Positions 1 to 9,170 of a DNA stretch of 22,567 nt are shown one piece after another. Each line of letters starts with the position of its first letter. The first letter of the stretch is position 1. The notes beneath the pieces were generated by a model, which was given only the letters and a program-made list of their open reading frames with translations, did no database searches and was not told where the DNA came from. Source of the DNA: Nemertoderma westbladi. Lineage: Eukaryota; Xenacoelomorpha; Nemertodermatida; Nemertodermatidae. The stretch covers positions 1 through 22,567 of the forward strand of contig JAUCBJ010006638.1 in assembly GCA_032718475.1 (NCBI GenBank). The letters run 5' to 3'. Both the position numbers and the translations under genes were made by a program.

Positions 1-1549
1 GTCTACTTAGACGAGATCTATTTCCCTTGCCTTCAGTATCGGTGGTATCGCCTTCCTCAGATGATGTATATCTCTGTCTTTTGGGAGTAGATCGATTCAT
101 CATCTGCATATTACTAGCTGTTAACTGTTTATTTATGCAGTCTTGATTCTCCTGAATGTTTTCCAATTCTAATTGGGTGGTTTCTTCAGCCGCTCTCCGT
201 TCTGCTTCTACCACTGCCTCCGCCACTTTTCTTTCCGCTTCGGCCGCTGCCTTTGCCTCTGCCGCTGCCACTTTTGCCTCTGCCGCTGCCTCTGCCGCTG
301 CCGCTTTTGCCTCTGCCGCTGCCGCTTTTCTTTCTGCTTCTGCAGCTGCCACTGCTGCTGCTACTGCCGCTGCCTTTCTGTCTTCTATACGTTTTTTCTT
401 TACTTGTTCTTCTTGGACTCGTGTCAGGCGGAGTTGTTCATCAAATTTAGCCTGATTCGCAGCCCTCATTTCCACATCGATGGCATCCAACACAAGCTTG
501 GTTCCTTCGCTATTAGGGTTAAGTCCATCTAACCTTCTCCTCAACTCGTCATCACCTAAAAAACGCTGATAGTCTGACAGATAGATGTCAATGGCATCTC
601 TCTTATGTGGTTTCTCTGCCGTCGCTTCACTTTCCACTTGGGAAAAAGTGGCGTCTGTTGATTCTCCATGGGTTGATCGCTCCTCCAGCTGAGCTTTCCA
701 CTGAGCTGTTCCTTGAACCTGGAGATTCACCCTTTGAAACCAAGTCTTTACGGCGACTTGCAACGACGTGTCTTGTCTTCGTTTAGAAGCTTCCTCAAAG
801 GCTGATAAGATTAGCCTGATTCGTAGAATTCTTTCTCTAACTTGATAAAGCAGCAATCCCTGCTCTTGAGGTCCTTGAGGTTGTTGAAACAGTTGTTCTT
901 TTAATCGCTCTATAGAGCTGAAGAATCCCTGTGCGTATCCGGCTGCGGACCTCTTCCACACAGCTGGATCGATGGTTTCCTTGGCTACTCCCATCCGGTG
1001 TATGTCTTCCCAGGCAGCTTCTGATAAATCAAACGGGAGTCCGGGTCCGGGGAAGTTCCATTGCGACTCGACAATAGACTTCAGTTCTTCACTCGTGTAT
1101 CCCGCATAACTATCTCTAGTTGACCGTTGACTTCTCGCCCAATCGATCTGGTGTTCTTCCACCGCGATCAATAACCTAGTGAGTACGGCTGCAGGAAGGA
1201 TGAGAAGGGGATCCGTATAAACCGCATCCGTCATCTCTGCTCCGCGCTCGGGTGTCAGCTCTACAGTATCCTCACTACTGGAGCTGCTGGGCCGCTGAGG
1301 AATAAGTTCTTGACTAGCGGGTTGTTGCTGGTCCGCTGCTTCTTGGTCCCGCTTGACCTGAGCTCGGGTGCCTATGATAGACCTACGATGTTGGACTAGC
1401 CTAGGTTCTGTTATTACTACTGGAGGGATGACCTTCCTCACAGTGGGAGGTGAACTGAACTTACGACCAGACGGTTGTACGTCTCTATCTGAGTCGCAGA
1501 TAGTTACATCTAATAAACTGTCTGACAGGTTCTGCTTAGTATCAGACAT
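1..1549 (-). CDS. Unidentified long open frame (516 codons, open at left edge), possible retroelement gag-like protein
   Basis: Read on the minus strand from an ATG at 1549, the frame stays open to base 1 (about 516 codons) with no stop, so the C-terminus lies outside the window. Residues 1-125 are polar, Ser/Pro/Gln-rich and probably disordered. Residues about 130-365 contain Trp-bearing, charged helical sequence (for example WARSQRSTRD, QWNFPGPGLPFD, AVKTWFQRV). Residues about 365-450 are a charged stretch leading into an Ala/Glu/Lys run (repeats like AAAEAKAAAEAE) expected to form a long single helix or coiled coil. The end is Ser/Thr-rich with a basic PKRQR patch. I recognise no named domain, zinc knuckle or catalytic motif. 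The absence of introns, the gag-like composition and repeat-rich upstream DNA suggest the first ORF of a retroelement; a host exon is equally possible. The plus-strand Ala-rich frames at 156-532 are its shadow. Confidence 0.6.
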   Translation of the reverse strand, partial: MSDTKQNLSDSLLDVTICDSDRDVQPSGRKFSSPPTVRKVIPPVVITEPRLVQHRRSIIGTRAQVKRDQEAADQQQPASQELIPQRPSSSSSEDTVELTPERGAEMTDAVYTDPLLILPAAVLTRLLIAVEEHQIDWARSQRSTRDSYAGYTSEELKSIVESQWNFPGPGLPFDLSEAAWEDIHRMGVAKETIDPAVWKRSAAGYAQGFFSSIERLKEQLFQQPQGPQEQGLLLYQVRERILRIRLILSAFEEASKRRQDTSLQVAVKTWFQRVNLQVQGTAQWKAQLEERSTHGESTDATFSQVESEATAEKPHKRDAIDIYLSDYQRFLGDDELRRRLDGLNPNSEGTKLVLDAIDVEMRAANQAKFDEQLRLTRVQEEQVKKKRIEDRKAAAVAAAVAAAEAERKAAAAEAKAAAAEAAAEAKVAAAEAKAAAEAERKVAEAVVEAERRAAEETTQLELENIQENQDCINKQLTASNMQMMNRSTPKRQRYTSSEEGDTTDTEGKGNRSRLSR

Positions 1550-1637
1550 GACTATGTATACCGTTGAATGTCTACTGCTGTATTACAGTCTGAGTAAGTC
1601 TAGTAACTCAGTATTAACTACTAGCCTAGTAATTAAT

Positions 1638-1919
1638 TACCGGTACTGCTACTCAGTGTAGCGTGATATATAATATATTAGAATACCGGTATGCTTATAG
1701 TATATATAAGTATTATTACAGACTAGGTTTATCTCAGAATACCGGTATAATTTTAGCACAAATATATATAAATATATAATAGGCCTATCGGGAATACCGG
1801 TATACAGCTTACAATTTGTAGTATATATAATTCTGGACTAGAATTAATTACAAGTACCGGTATAATTTCAGCCTAAATTTACAGAAATAAAGATAATAGG
1901 CCTATCGTAAATACCGGTA
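1638..1919. repeat. Degenerate tandem repeat of about 56 bp carrying TACCGGTA
   Basis: The palindrome TACCGGTA occurs at 1638, 1684, 1740, 1795, 1855 and 1912, at spacings of 46, 56, 55, 60 and 57 bases. Between them lie shared AT-rich words such as TATATATAA and AATAGGCCTATCG. The block lies just upstream of the minus-strand ORF starting at 1549, in its leader or promoter. I infer a diverged tandem array of about six units. Confidence 0.7.
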
Positions 1920-2848
1920 TATCAATTATTTTAAATAATTGAATTTCTGAACTTTAGGGTTACTTTACTTACTTTATTACCGTTATTTGAACAGTAGTCC
2001 AACTGATATTGAGACCTAATTGTTGTATGGCAGGCCTACTATTTATAAATCGTTAGATTTGATTTATAATATATATATACCCGTTTTAATGGGTTTTGTC
2101 AATATTTGAAATAAATGTTATTATTTCTGGGGAGTAATCACTACACAAAGCGGTGCGCTTTCAGTGAAGTGTTACTTATAGGACACTAAAACAAATAATT
2201 CTAATTTACCTAAGTTACTTAATACTACAAATTACGTACGATTCGGGTTGAGATTACAATCTCTAAATAAACACAAAAATTTACAAAAAACACAAAATAC
2301 TAATTTTTAGGGTATTTTTACAAGAAGTCTACAAACCAGTCTAACAAAGGGTTAGAATCTGGTTATTACAACGGACAGGGTACTACGGTATTTGAAATAA
2401 TAAGTAGTAGTAAATACACTGCGTTGTCCAGATAGAAAAATACCACCGCCTGACGACCTATAGCCGTATCGCTATAGGTTCTACGTTATGTATCACGGAG
2501 TGTTCCTACCTAGAAGTTAATAGAGCTAATCGAACGTGCCTATCAACCACTTTACAACACAAATATAATGCCTACACTAATTACTTTCGGAAAGCACTGT
2601 ACACTAAACCCTAAATTAGGTACGAGTACTTGTACAACAGATAATCAGTAGTTAAATATACTTGAACAGCTAAAAGAACCACGGCATCTGCTGGAGTGAC
2701 CGATGCACAAAATCACCAGTCTTTACCTACGCCAAACAGCCCGTGTAGTACCGGGGTTAATTTAACTATAACGGTATGTATAACAAACACAATTACTGTA
2801 GGAACAAACTTGGGGAATGAATGTTGCGGATAATCGCATAAACTCTGA
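1920..2848. other. AT-rich non-coding stretch
   Basis: No convincing frame, RNA gene or named element is visible on either strand. If the minus-strand ORF at 1549 is transcribed from further right, this would be leader or intron sequence. Confidence 0.5.
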
Positions 2849-3426
2849 ATAATAAATATTACGCTACGCGTACAAACTACTCAAACAAAATGCAGACCGA
2901 ACACTGACAGACTACTATCAAGCCTAAACAAACTACAGGACATGCAGACTCCGAAATGATTAGGGAGTATGCGCTCTAACCCAGTAGTGCGACTTATTCT
3001 TTAGTTGGGGGTTTACCTTACCGCGTTCGCTGCCCCTACTTCCTAACCGTACTTAATCGGACAAGTGATCTACACACGCTGCAATCCGTTCAGACCTAAT
3101 AACAGCCAGACAACTATCCAGCCTACAAATTATCTAAATAAATATTATACGCTACCCGTACAGACTTACACAAACAAAGTACAGACTAAACGATGGCAGA
3201 CTACTCTCAAGCCTAAATAAACTACAGGACATGCAGACTCCAAAATGATTAGGGAGTATGCGCTCTAACCCAGTAGTGCGACTTATTCTTTAGTTGGGGG
3301 TTTACCTTACAGCGTTCGCTGCCCCTACTTCCTAACCGTACTTAATCGGACAGGTGATCTACACACACTGCAATCCGTTCAGACTTAACAGCAATCAGAC
3401 AACAGCTCAGCCTACAAATCGTCTGC
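2849..3426. repeat. Tandem duplication, two units of 289 bp
   Basis: Unit 1 (about 2849-3137) and unit 2 (about 3138-3426) align at a constant offset of 289. The core from CAGGACATGCAGACTCC through TAATCGGACA.GTGATCTACACAC (about 2936-3075 and 3225-3364) is nearly identical, with only a few substitutions. Divergence rises at the outer edges. The units contain no long frame. The block lies upstream of the minus-strand ORF and could belong to a long leader or LTR-like region of the same element, which is inference. Confidence 0.85.
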
Positions 3427-3598
3427 ACAATCTGATCAGGTTTACACGCCTTCTGTTCAATACTGGCCTACAAACAAATAAAACTGACAGAAATAGGCCT
3501 AAGTAAAAATCCCAATAAAAACCAGGCGTCCCCGATTAATTATTAAGACCTACCAGCATATATAATCAAATCGAATAATACTGCTGTACTTATACGGA
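3427..3598. other. Short non-coding spacer
   Basis: AT-rich spacer between the 289-bp duplication and the 38-bp array, with a TAGGCCTA word near 3493. I see no gene. Confidence 0.4.
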
Positions 3599-3712
3599 AG
3601 TACCGGTTAGGACAGTTAGGCCTACGGACCTACAGAAGTACCGGTTCTGGCAGTTGGACCTACGGGCCTACGGCAGTACCGGTTCTGGCAGTTGGGCCTA
3701 CTGACCTACAGA
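3599..3712. repeat. 38-bp tandem repeat, three units
   Basis: AGTACCGGTT recurs at 3599, 3637 and 3675, exactly 38 bases apart, followed by (T)GGCAGTTG and GGCCTAC words. Units 2 and 3 are nearly identical; unit 1 is more diverged. Extra ACCGGT sites follow to 3745. The unit combines the two palindromic words (ACCGGT and GGCCTA) that recur elsewhere in the window. Confidence 0.8.
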
Positions 3713-5094
3713 TGGACCGTTCAGGTTTACCGGTTGACCGGTACTTTCAACTTTATTGCTTACCGCAATAAAGAAGCATATATCCTTTAATGTTCGCGCT
3801 TTCAGACCTTTGGCAGTTTAACCCGCCAAATTAGGATGTCTTCTAGATATTAAATCGCTTTTTAGCCTATGACAAATATTTGATTCACTACACTAGTCGA
3901 AACCAATCTGTGCGCGATCATTCACCCGCTGGATATTCCCGGGAGATTGGGTTCGACGGTTTAATTTTATTGCTATGTAAGCCTAATGTATTATTCGACT
4001 GACAGTATTATATAATCTCTGACAATATTATTCATCTTCGGGGAATATTAACAGTTCCTTTAGGACGTGGCGCTTTATCTATATAAACAGAGTTATGACT
4101 TAAACTACTCACAACGATATGGCTTAATTATAATTCACATATATGGCGCATTCTTTAGGAATTGCTTCTTTAACAGACTCACTCATACACAATGCTGCAC
4201 AATACTGCACACTAATCTGCCAATCTTCACTGATTTTAGTCACATATAAAAGGAACACAGACTGACTCATGTAGGGTCTATCAAATAACATTAGATTCAC
4301 TTCAAACCACTTTAACATAAGTCACAATCGTTATTGGTAACCTTTCTCTCTTACCTTCGGTATATCAAGAATATTGGGTTTTCGGGGTTATTTCTCGTTA
4401 TTCCAATATAATAATTCATCAACCAATATAATGAATAACCGACAACAAATAGCAGTACACAGTATCGATTGAGCAGGTAATTTTAGCAGTTTCAGCAGTT
4501 ATTAAAAGCCGTGTGTCAGCAGTCAGTGTATTCCCAGATCAGTGATTCCATGAGTTAAAGGATATATGCCCTTATAATTAAACCTACTAGTGTAAGACTA
4601 AAAACTGAAAACACGGAGGTGCCAAAAGCCGGTTCTTAGGCTCTGGGCAAAAAACATAACACTGAACTACTGAGTTTCTGTATATACCTCCAACACAGAG
4701 ACAACAAACGCTCTGATTGGTCAACCTGAACAACGAGAGAACAAAGAAACAAAGAAACGTCGACGTGGCAATATCAGCTGCTAGCCGTCGTCATGGTAGC
4801 GACACTGTTTCAAAGTATCCAGCTATTGCGTCACGAGATTGTGGATTATGTCCTCTAAAGTACAAATACAGTACAAATACATAAGAAATGACTTTTATGT
4901 CCTCTAAAACACCAGTACAGCAAGGACACGGCCTTTTTATGCCTGGCAAACCAACTACAGAGTACTTTAAGGGAAAATAACCGGCTAATTACGCAAAAGC
5001 TTTTACACTTACGTCAATTATTAAAATATAATTTATCTAATGTTCCAATGTAGACTAATTGATAGGTCTGTAATAAATATGAGTAAACATGTAG
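3713..5094. other. Non-coding stretch without a recognised gene
   Basis: The only frames are short overlapping ones (4067-4318) that look like chance. Isolated promoter-like words exist: TATAAAAGG at 4245-4253 on plus, and an inverted CCAAT (CTGATTGGTCA) near 4712-4722 that would serve the minus strand. Neither is tied to a transcript. A CAGCAGTT-type short repeat lies near 4480-4525. Confidence 0.4.
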
Positions 5095-5715
5095 GTGCAA
5101 GGCAGTCCCCCTGTAAAATTCCCCGAAGTTGCGATATTGCGTTGCTGAGTTGAAGTCCATCGACAACACAAATGTTGTTATTAAGCAGATCTTTGATTAT
5201 ATTGTATAATCTTCCATTTATTCCAAACTTGTATAATTTTGATAGGATTAGAACCCTGGATAGGAGGTCAAAGGCTTTCCGGAAGTCGACAAATGCGGCG
5301 TAGACCTTGCGCTGTCCTGAGGTTGGTGACTTGAATGCGGTTTGTATTTCCCTAATTAAAATACTAATAGCTTCAGTTGTTGGGTTACTTATTGGGTAGA
5401 AAGCCGTATTGCTCTCTAGGTAACTTGTGGGATGTGAAGAAGCGAATCCGTGAGTTGATAATTGACGTTAATGTTTTAAGGAATTCAGAAATAAGAGCAA
5501 TGCCACGATAGTTGTTTGGATCAGATCTCGGGCCCTTTCCTTTGTATAGAATGGATATCAAACACTCCTTCTAGGTGTTTGGGAGTTTGCCGATGTTGAG
5601 ACAAGCGTTGAATAGCAGGCCGAGTAGAGGGAGTATATAGGGAGATTGGCTTTTAAATGTTCATAGAAGATTCCGTCGGGACCACTAGATAGGTAGGGAA
5701 TTATTGATGCGATTA
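5095..5715 (-). pseudogene. Reverse transcriptase N-terminal half, frameshifted relic
   Basis: The minus-strand translation shows RT blocks in order: SGPDGIFYEHLKANLP, YKGKGPRSDPNNYRGIAL (here split by a stop and frame shift), QYGFLPN, then an intact stretch with VYAAFVDFRKAFDLLSR (block A, first catalytic Asp), QLRGILQGDCLAP (block B), where similarity ends at about 5095. The downstream F/Y-ADD block is absent. At least two frame changes separate the blocks, so no active enzyme can be made. Family-level placement among APE-class non-LTR elements is inferred from the endonuclease further upstream; the exact clade is unresolved. Confidence 0.85.
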
Positions 5716-6119
5716 TTAATTATTTATTTTTATTATTTATTATTAATTATTGATGTGATTATTTCAGTAAATGGGTAGTTGTACCATTCGTCTGCGTCTG
5801 TTTCAAGTTGAGTCTGGATTGGAATTTCTGGACTGTCTGGCGTGATAGAGGGAACTCCAACAAGGTTTTTGAAGTGGGTTTCAAGCGTTTATGTGTTGTG
5901 GGAGAAACCGATGGGTTCGAGTTTTTAAATAACCAGGGTTGGATCTCGGACCTGTGGATGCGGGAGAGTAATTTCCCTTCGTCATGATTGCCTTTTTTCT
6001 CTTTTATCAGATCTTTGTATTTCTTTCTGAGCAACCAGTAGTTTTCCGCATCCTCCGGTGAGTCACCTCTGTGCTGCATTATTGTTATCAGTTGTTTCTT
6101 TAACGACGTACAGTACACT
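5716..6119 (-). pseudogene. Retrotransposon linker between endonuclease and RT
   Basis: An open minus-strand stretch (about 6118-5759) contains ENYWLLRKKYKDLIKEKK and IQPWLFKNSNPSVSP. This is the Lys/Arg/Trp-rich linker usual between endonuclease and RT in APE-class elements. Removing the inserted element at 6125-7900 rejoins it to the endonuclease side as KPWFDQ-ECTVRR, matching the usual PWFD-EC motif, followed at once by a stop or frame shift. An AT-rich tract near 5710-5755 (TTATTATTTATTATTAATTATT) interrupts the join to the RT part. Confidence 0.7.
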
Positions 6120-6124
6120 CCTGG

Positions 6125-7900
6125 GCGAGTGCGAATATAACTGTACGATTAATCGTATCATGTTAAGATTAATCGTGAATATATATACGAACGATATTGT
6201 TCGTAAAAACAAAATATTTTTACTACACTGTGTATAAAGGCATTTACGATTAATCGTACTATTTTTACGATTAATCGTATTTTATGACAGAAATTAAAAT
6301 ATGCTGATGTGAATAAAATTTTACGAACTATCGTTGTCGTAAATATCGATCGTACGTATTAGAAATCGTTCGTTTATTTACGGCAACTCACGTTTGTGTC
6401 GTAGCTTTAAAGTAAATATAGCTAAATATTAATATGTTTTCAGTATGTTTAGGCTGTTCCGTATGTGTGGCCATTTTTGTCTCTTTTTTAAACAAGTTTA
6501 GCTTTTTTATGGTAATTTCTACAATAATTTATTAATCATTAGCACATTATTTTTAACTAAGTAATGAAGTAACATTATAATATTTTTTTTTTTTTTTTAC
6601 TTTTTTCGATAAAAGATAAAAGATAAAAGAACTTAAAACATATTTTTCATAATAATGTAATAAATGTAATTTCGTCATAAATAATTATTTTTATTTTTCA
6701 TTAAGGGGGTAGCCACCCCAAGGTCAAAGTCTCAGATATGTGTTTATTTACATATTTCATCTACAGAGTAGAATTTAATGAGAATTTCAAATCTGAAAAC
6801 GGCTTAGTAGAGATATATAATTTAATTCTAGAGTAGGCCTAGTCGTGGAATCTCTGCCTATGAATCTGACCGTCACGTGCAATGTATAACGGACACCCAG
6901 CCCAGACAATCCGACTGACAGACAGAGTTTCAGGACAAGGTATTACTACGGATTTTACTATGTAAACTATGCCAAAGGTGCAAGTGAAACATAAGCAATT
7001 AAACTATCTACAGTATATGTGCAAGTCACCGGCCCCGGCCTCTTTTTATTGACTGGGGCCGCATGTAGCCCGGGGGGGGGGGGGGGGGGTGCTAAAAATC
7101 GCTATTTTGGCCGGGGCCATTGCCGGTACCCGGTCGTTCACTAGTTCTCAGGTAATAGACATATTATCTCATTTAATGATTGTCAATAATATTACCACTG
7201 CAGAAGGCTTATATCCAAAATTCTTTATTCCTCAAAATATTAGGCATATTATTTATTGAGGGAATTTTTACACTGAATCATTAGCGGAGGGTGCCGGTAT
7301 ATAAAATTAGTTATTTCCATATCATGACTGCATCGACATCGGCATACGATAATTTTTCATATTTCTGCCAATTTGAAGCGCCTACGATCTTGATTTTACC
7401 CATAAAACACAAATTCATTGTCAGTACCTACCTGCCATAAATTTCACGTTCAGGTACCATCTGTGCCTTTGGGTTGGGATGCAGATTAGAAGAGGTGACA
7501 CACGTACTGTCCTCCTTTGTTTGATTGATTGGCGGTTTGACTAATTTTCTCAAATGCTGATTTTGTGATACAATCGCTTAATTTTAATTTGTGTCCCATA
7601 ACTGATCCTCGTGCTGCGCGAAGGCCCCACGAACGTGTAGTGTTGTTGTCACGAAAACGGCGTAACTTAAACCTACGATTGATCTTAAATTATTTACTAT
7701 TAATCGTATTGAACATACTGTATGTTTTATTCACAATAGCAATACGATTAATATTTTTCACGAATAATCGTAAAATTTCTACGATCAATCTTGACAACGT
7801 GCAATTTTATTCACATCAAACATACGAATAATCGTAAAAATAGTACAAAAGAGAATTGATCATACGATGGCGATCAATCGTGAGTTTTATTCACACTCGC
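6125..7900. mobile_element. 1776-bp DNA element with long imperfect inverted termini, 5-bp TSD
   Basis: The ends are inverted: left GCGAGTGCGAATATAACT, right (reverse complement) GCGAGTGTGAATAAAACT. Further matches between left and inverted right extend about 200 bases inward (TACTATTTTTACGATTA near 6257 and 7830; GATGTGAATAAAATT near 6306 and 7808). The flanks carry CCTGG at 6120-6124 and 7901-7905, a 5-bp target duplication, and deleting the element restores a retrotransposon motif. Both ends are crowded with palindromes of the ACGATTAATCGT type (exact at 6145, 6246, 6267; variants at the right end). No transposase is visible, so it is non-autonomous. Superfamily unknown. Confidence 0.85.
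7029..7118. repeat. GC-rich inverted repeat around an 18-G tract
   Basis: Inside the 1776-bp element, GGCCCCGGCC (7031-7040) pairs perfectly with GGCCGGGGCC (7109-7118). Between them lies an uninterrupted run of 18 G (7072-7089). The island is GC-rich in an otherwise AT-rich element. Confidence 0.75.
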
Positions 7901-7905
7901 CCTGG

Positions 7906-8878
7906 TCGAACCACGGTTTATTGGGTTGAGCTTTAACAATATGTTTAGCTGTTGAGTCTGCGACCATTGCTGTCAATAGTTGAGATGCAATGTTCACATT
8001 CTGTTGATTTATATGGGTGTGATATTCTGACATATTTCGATGATTTATGAAAATGTCGGAGTTTAATTTCCGGCTTAATCGAAGCTTTTCTTGCAAGCAA
8101 ATTTCAGTAGGGATAGAAGTCGAATTGCTGAGTACAAAACTCGAAAACTGGCAATAATGGCTTGATATTTGCGGATTGGATTTAAGGATATAATGCACTT
8201 TGTAGGAGAGTTATTATAAACTGTTGGATCTGGCGAATGATCACGTGGATATCTGAGAAAGAATAGATCAATTGTACTTTCGCCTTGTGGCGAAATGTAG
8301 GTTTTTTCATTCGGTAGATTTAGACAATTAAAACCAAGTTTCTCTAGAGAGTTATCCAGTGACAATCCTCGAGATCCACAGTCATGCCGGCAGTTAAAAT
8401 CACCGCCTATGATTATAAATGGGATGGGATGGTTCCCCCTTGTTGTAGTGGTCGCAATGAATTCACATCTCCCGTAGGTCGTGGGTTCAATCCTCACATG
8501 GGCCAGGGCAGTTTTCGTTTCGGCACGAATGCTTTAAGGGACCAGCCATAAGAATCATTTCTTCCATTTCAGTGGCTGGTTTTATGTAAAATACAATGAA
8601 GAAAGACAAATTGGTTTCGAGAACTATAAATGACTGATGACGGAGATTCCTTAACCAGGTTTGGGTTTAGAAACGGTTTACATAACATCATAAGACCGCC
8701 CTGGTCTACCACGTGCACGACTTGTTGCAGGGTGAATAAACGGGTAGTAGCGGCCATTGTATGGATATGAAGGGTCGGTGTAAGAAGAGTTTCGGTTAGG
8801 AGTAGAATGTCGGCATTTTGGTATAATTCTAAACTTCTTAGAGAGTCAAATACTTTCCTAAAACCCTCAACGTTCCAA
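7906..8878 (-). pseudogene. APE-type endonuclease domain of the non-LTR retrotransposon (relic)
   Basis: The minus-strand translation starts at about 8878 with LWNVEGFRKVFDSLRSLE, then YQNADILLLTETLL (containing the TE catalytic Glu block), HVVDQGGLMML, and after a SINE-like interruption IIIGGDFNCRHDCGSRG (Asp/Asn catalytic block), QGESTIDLFFLRYP, ending at KPWFDQ where the 1776-bp element is inserted. The domain order fits the exonuclease-endonuclease-phosphatase fold of LINE ORF2, which nicks target DNA to prime reverse transcription. Frame changes occur between the blocks. The two open stretches 8757-8569 and 8497-8075 are parts of it. Confidence 0.85.
8445..8585 (+). mobile_element. Short tRNA-derived SINE-like insert
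   Basis: Endonuclease similarity breaks between the FLHCILHKT block (ending near 8590) and the HPIPFIIIGG block (starting near 8440). The intervening plus-strand sequence has a B-box match GGTTCAATCC at 8484-8493 and an A-box-like TAGTGGTCGC at about 8453-8462. Near the right end is a hairpin ACCAGCC/GGCTGGT (about 8543-8583). The boundaries are approximate and no clear target duplication was found. Confidence 0.5.
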
Positions 8879-9170
8879 AGAAGGTTAGTCTTTTTGTAAA
8901 CTCTAAGAAGACCAAAATTATGACAGAGAAGAACCTTGACAGCCAGTCCTCAGGAAATGTCTGATCGTAAGGGCATAAGCTCGAAGGACGACGGCTTGCT
9001 TGAGTATGTGGATTATTTCTGCTACTTGGAATCATGGATCCGGAAATCAGGTGAAGACCTTCGGATACGTAAGGGGAAGGCACGGGCAGCGTTAAACAGT
9101 CTGTCCAGGATTTGGAAGTCTCATAGAAAAAAACGGTATCTCAAGGTGCGATTATTCTGGGCGGTTCATT
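8876..9170 (+). pseudogene. RTE-like retrotransposon fragment (RT downstream region), plus strand
   Basis: The translation contains KKTKIMTEKN, then FCYLESWIRKSGEDLRIRKG, KARAALNSLSRIWKSHRKK and LKVRLFW. This is the region that follows the RT catalytic core in RTE-type elements (CYLGS..., GKARAA...R..IW..., KLRLF). The same segment is present at 9933-10140 and 12840-13130. The fragment begins at the element position where the neighbouring minus-strand fragment ends. Its left edge abuts the endonuclease start of the other retrotransposon. Confidence 0.8.

Larger units (their letters stand above)
5095..8878 (-). mobile_element. Decayed non-LTR retrotransposon (APE endonuclease + partial RT), with nested insertions
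   Basis: Read on the minus strand, the order is the apurinic-type endonuclease start (about 8878), GDFNC and STIDLFF endonuclease motifs, a PWFDQEC linker, then RT blocks ending at about 5095. This is the ORF2 layout of Jockey/I/CR1-like elements. The frame is broken by frameshifts and stops, and by two inserts: a 1776-bp inverted-repeat element (6125-7900) and a SINE-like piece (about 8445-8585). The catalytic ADD block, the C-terminus and the 3'UTR are missing. ORF1 is not seen. Confidence 0.85.

Noticed and set aside
156-532. Plus-strand Ala/Ser-rich and Leu/Pro-rich frames
   Set aside because: They are the complement of the Ala/Glu/Lys helix in the long minus-strand frame, which is longer and has better composition.
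1368-1661. 97-codon plus-strand frame
   Set aside because: It overlaps the start of the minus-strand ORF and has no recognisable content.
4067-4318. Two overlapping short frames on opposite strands, with a TATAAAAGG at 4245
   Set aside because: They are short, of AT-rich chance composition, with no domain; the TATA word alone does not support a gene.
7565-7831. 88-codon plus frame in the 1776-bp element
   Set aside because: It runs into the palindromic terminal region and has no transposase motif.
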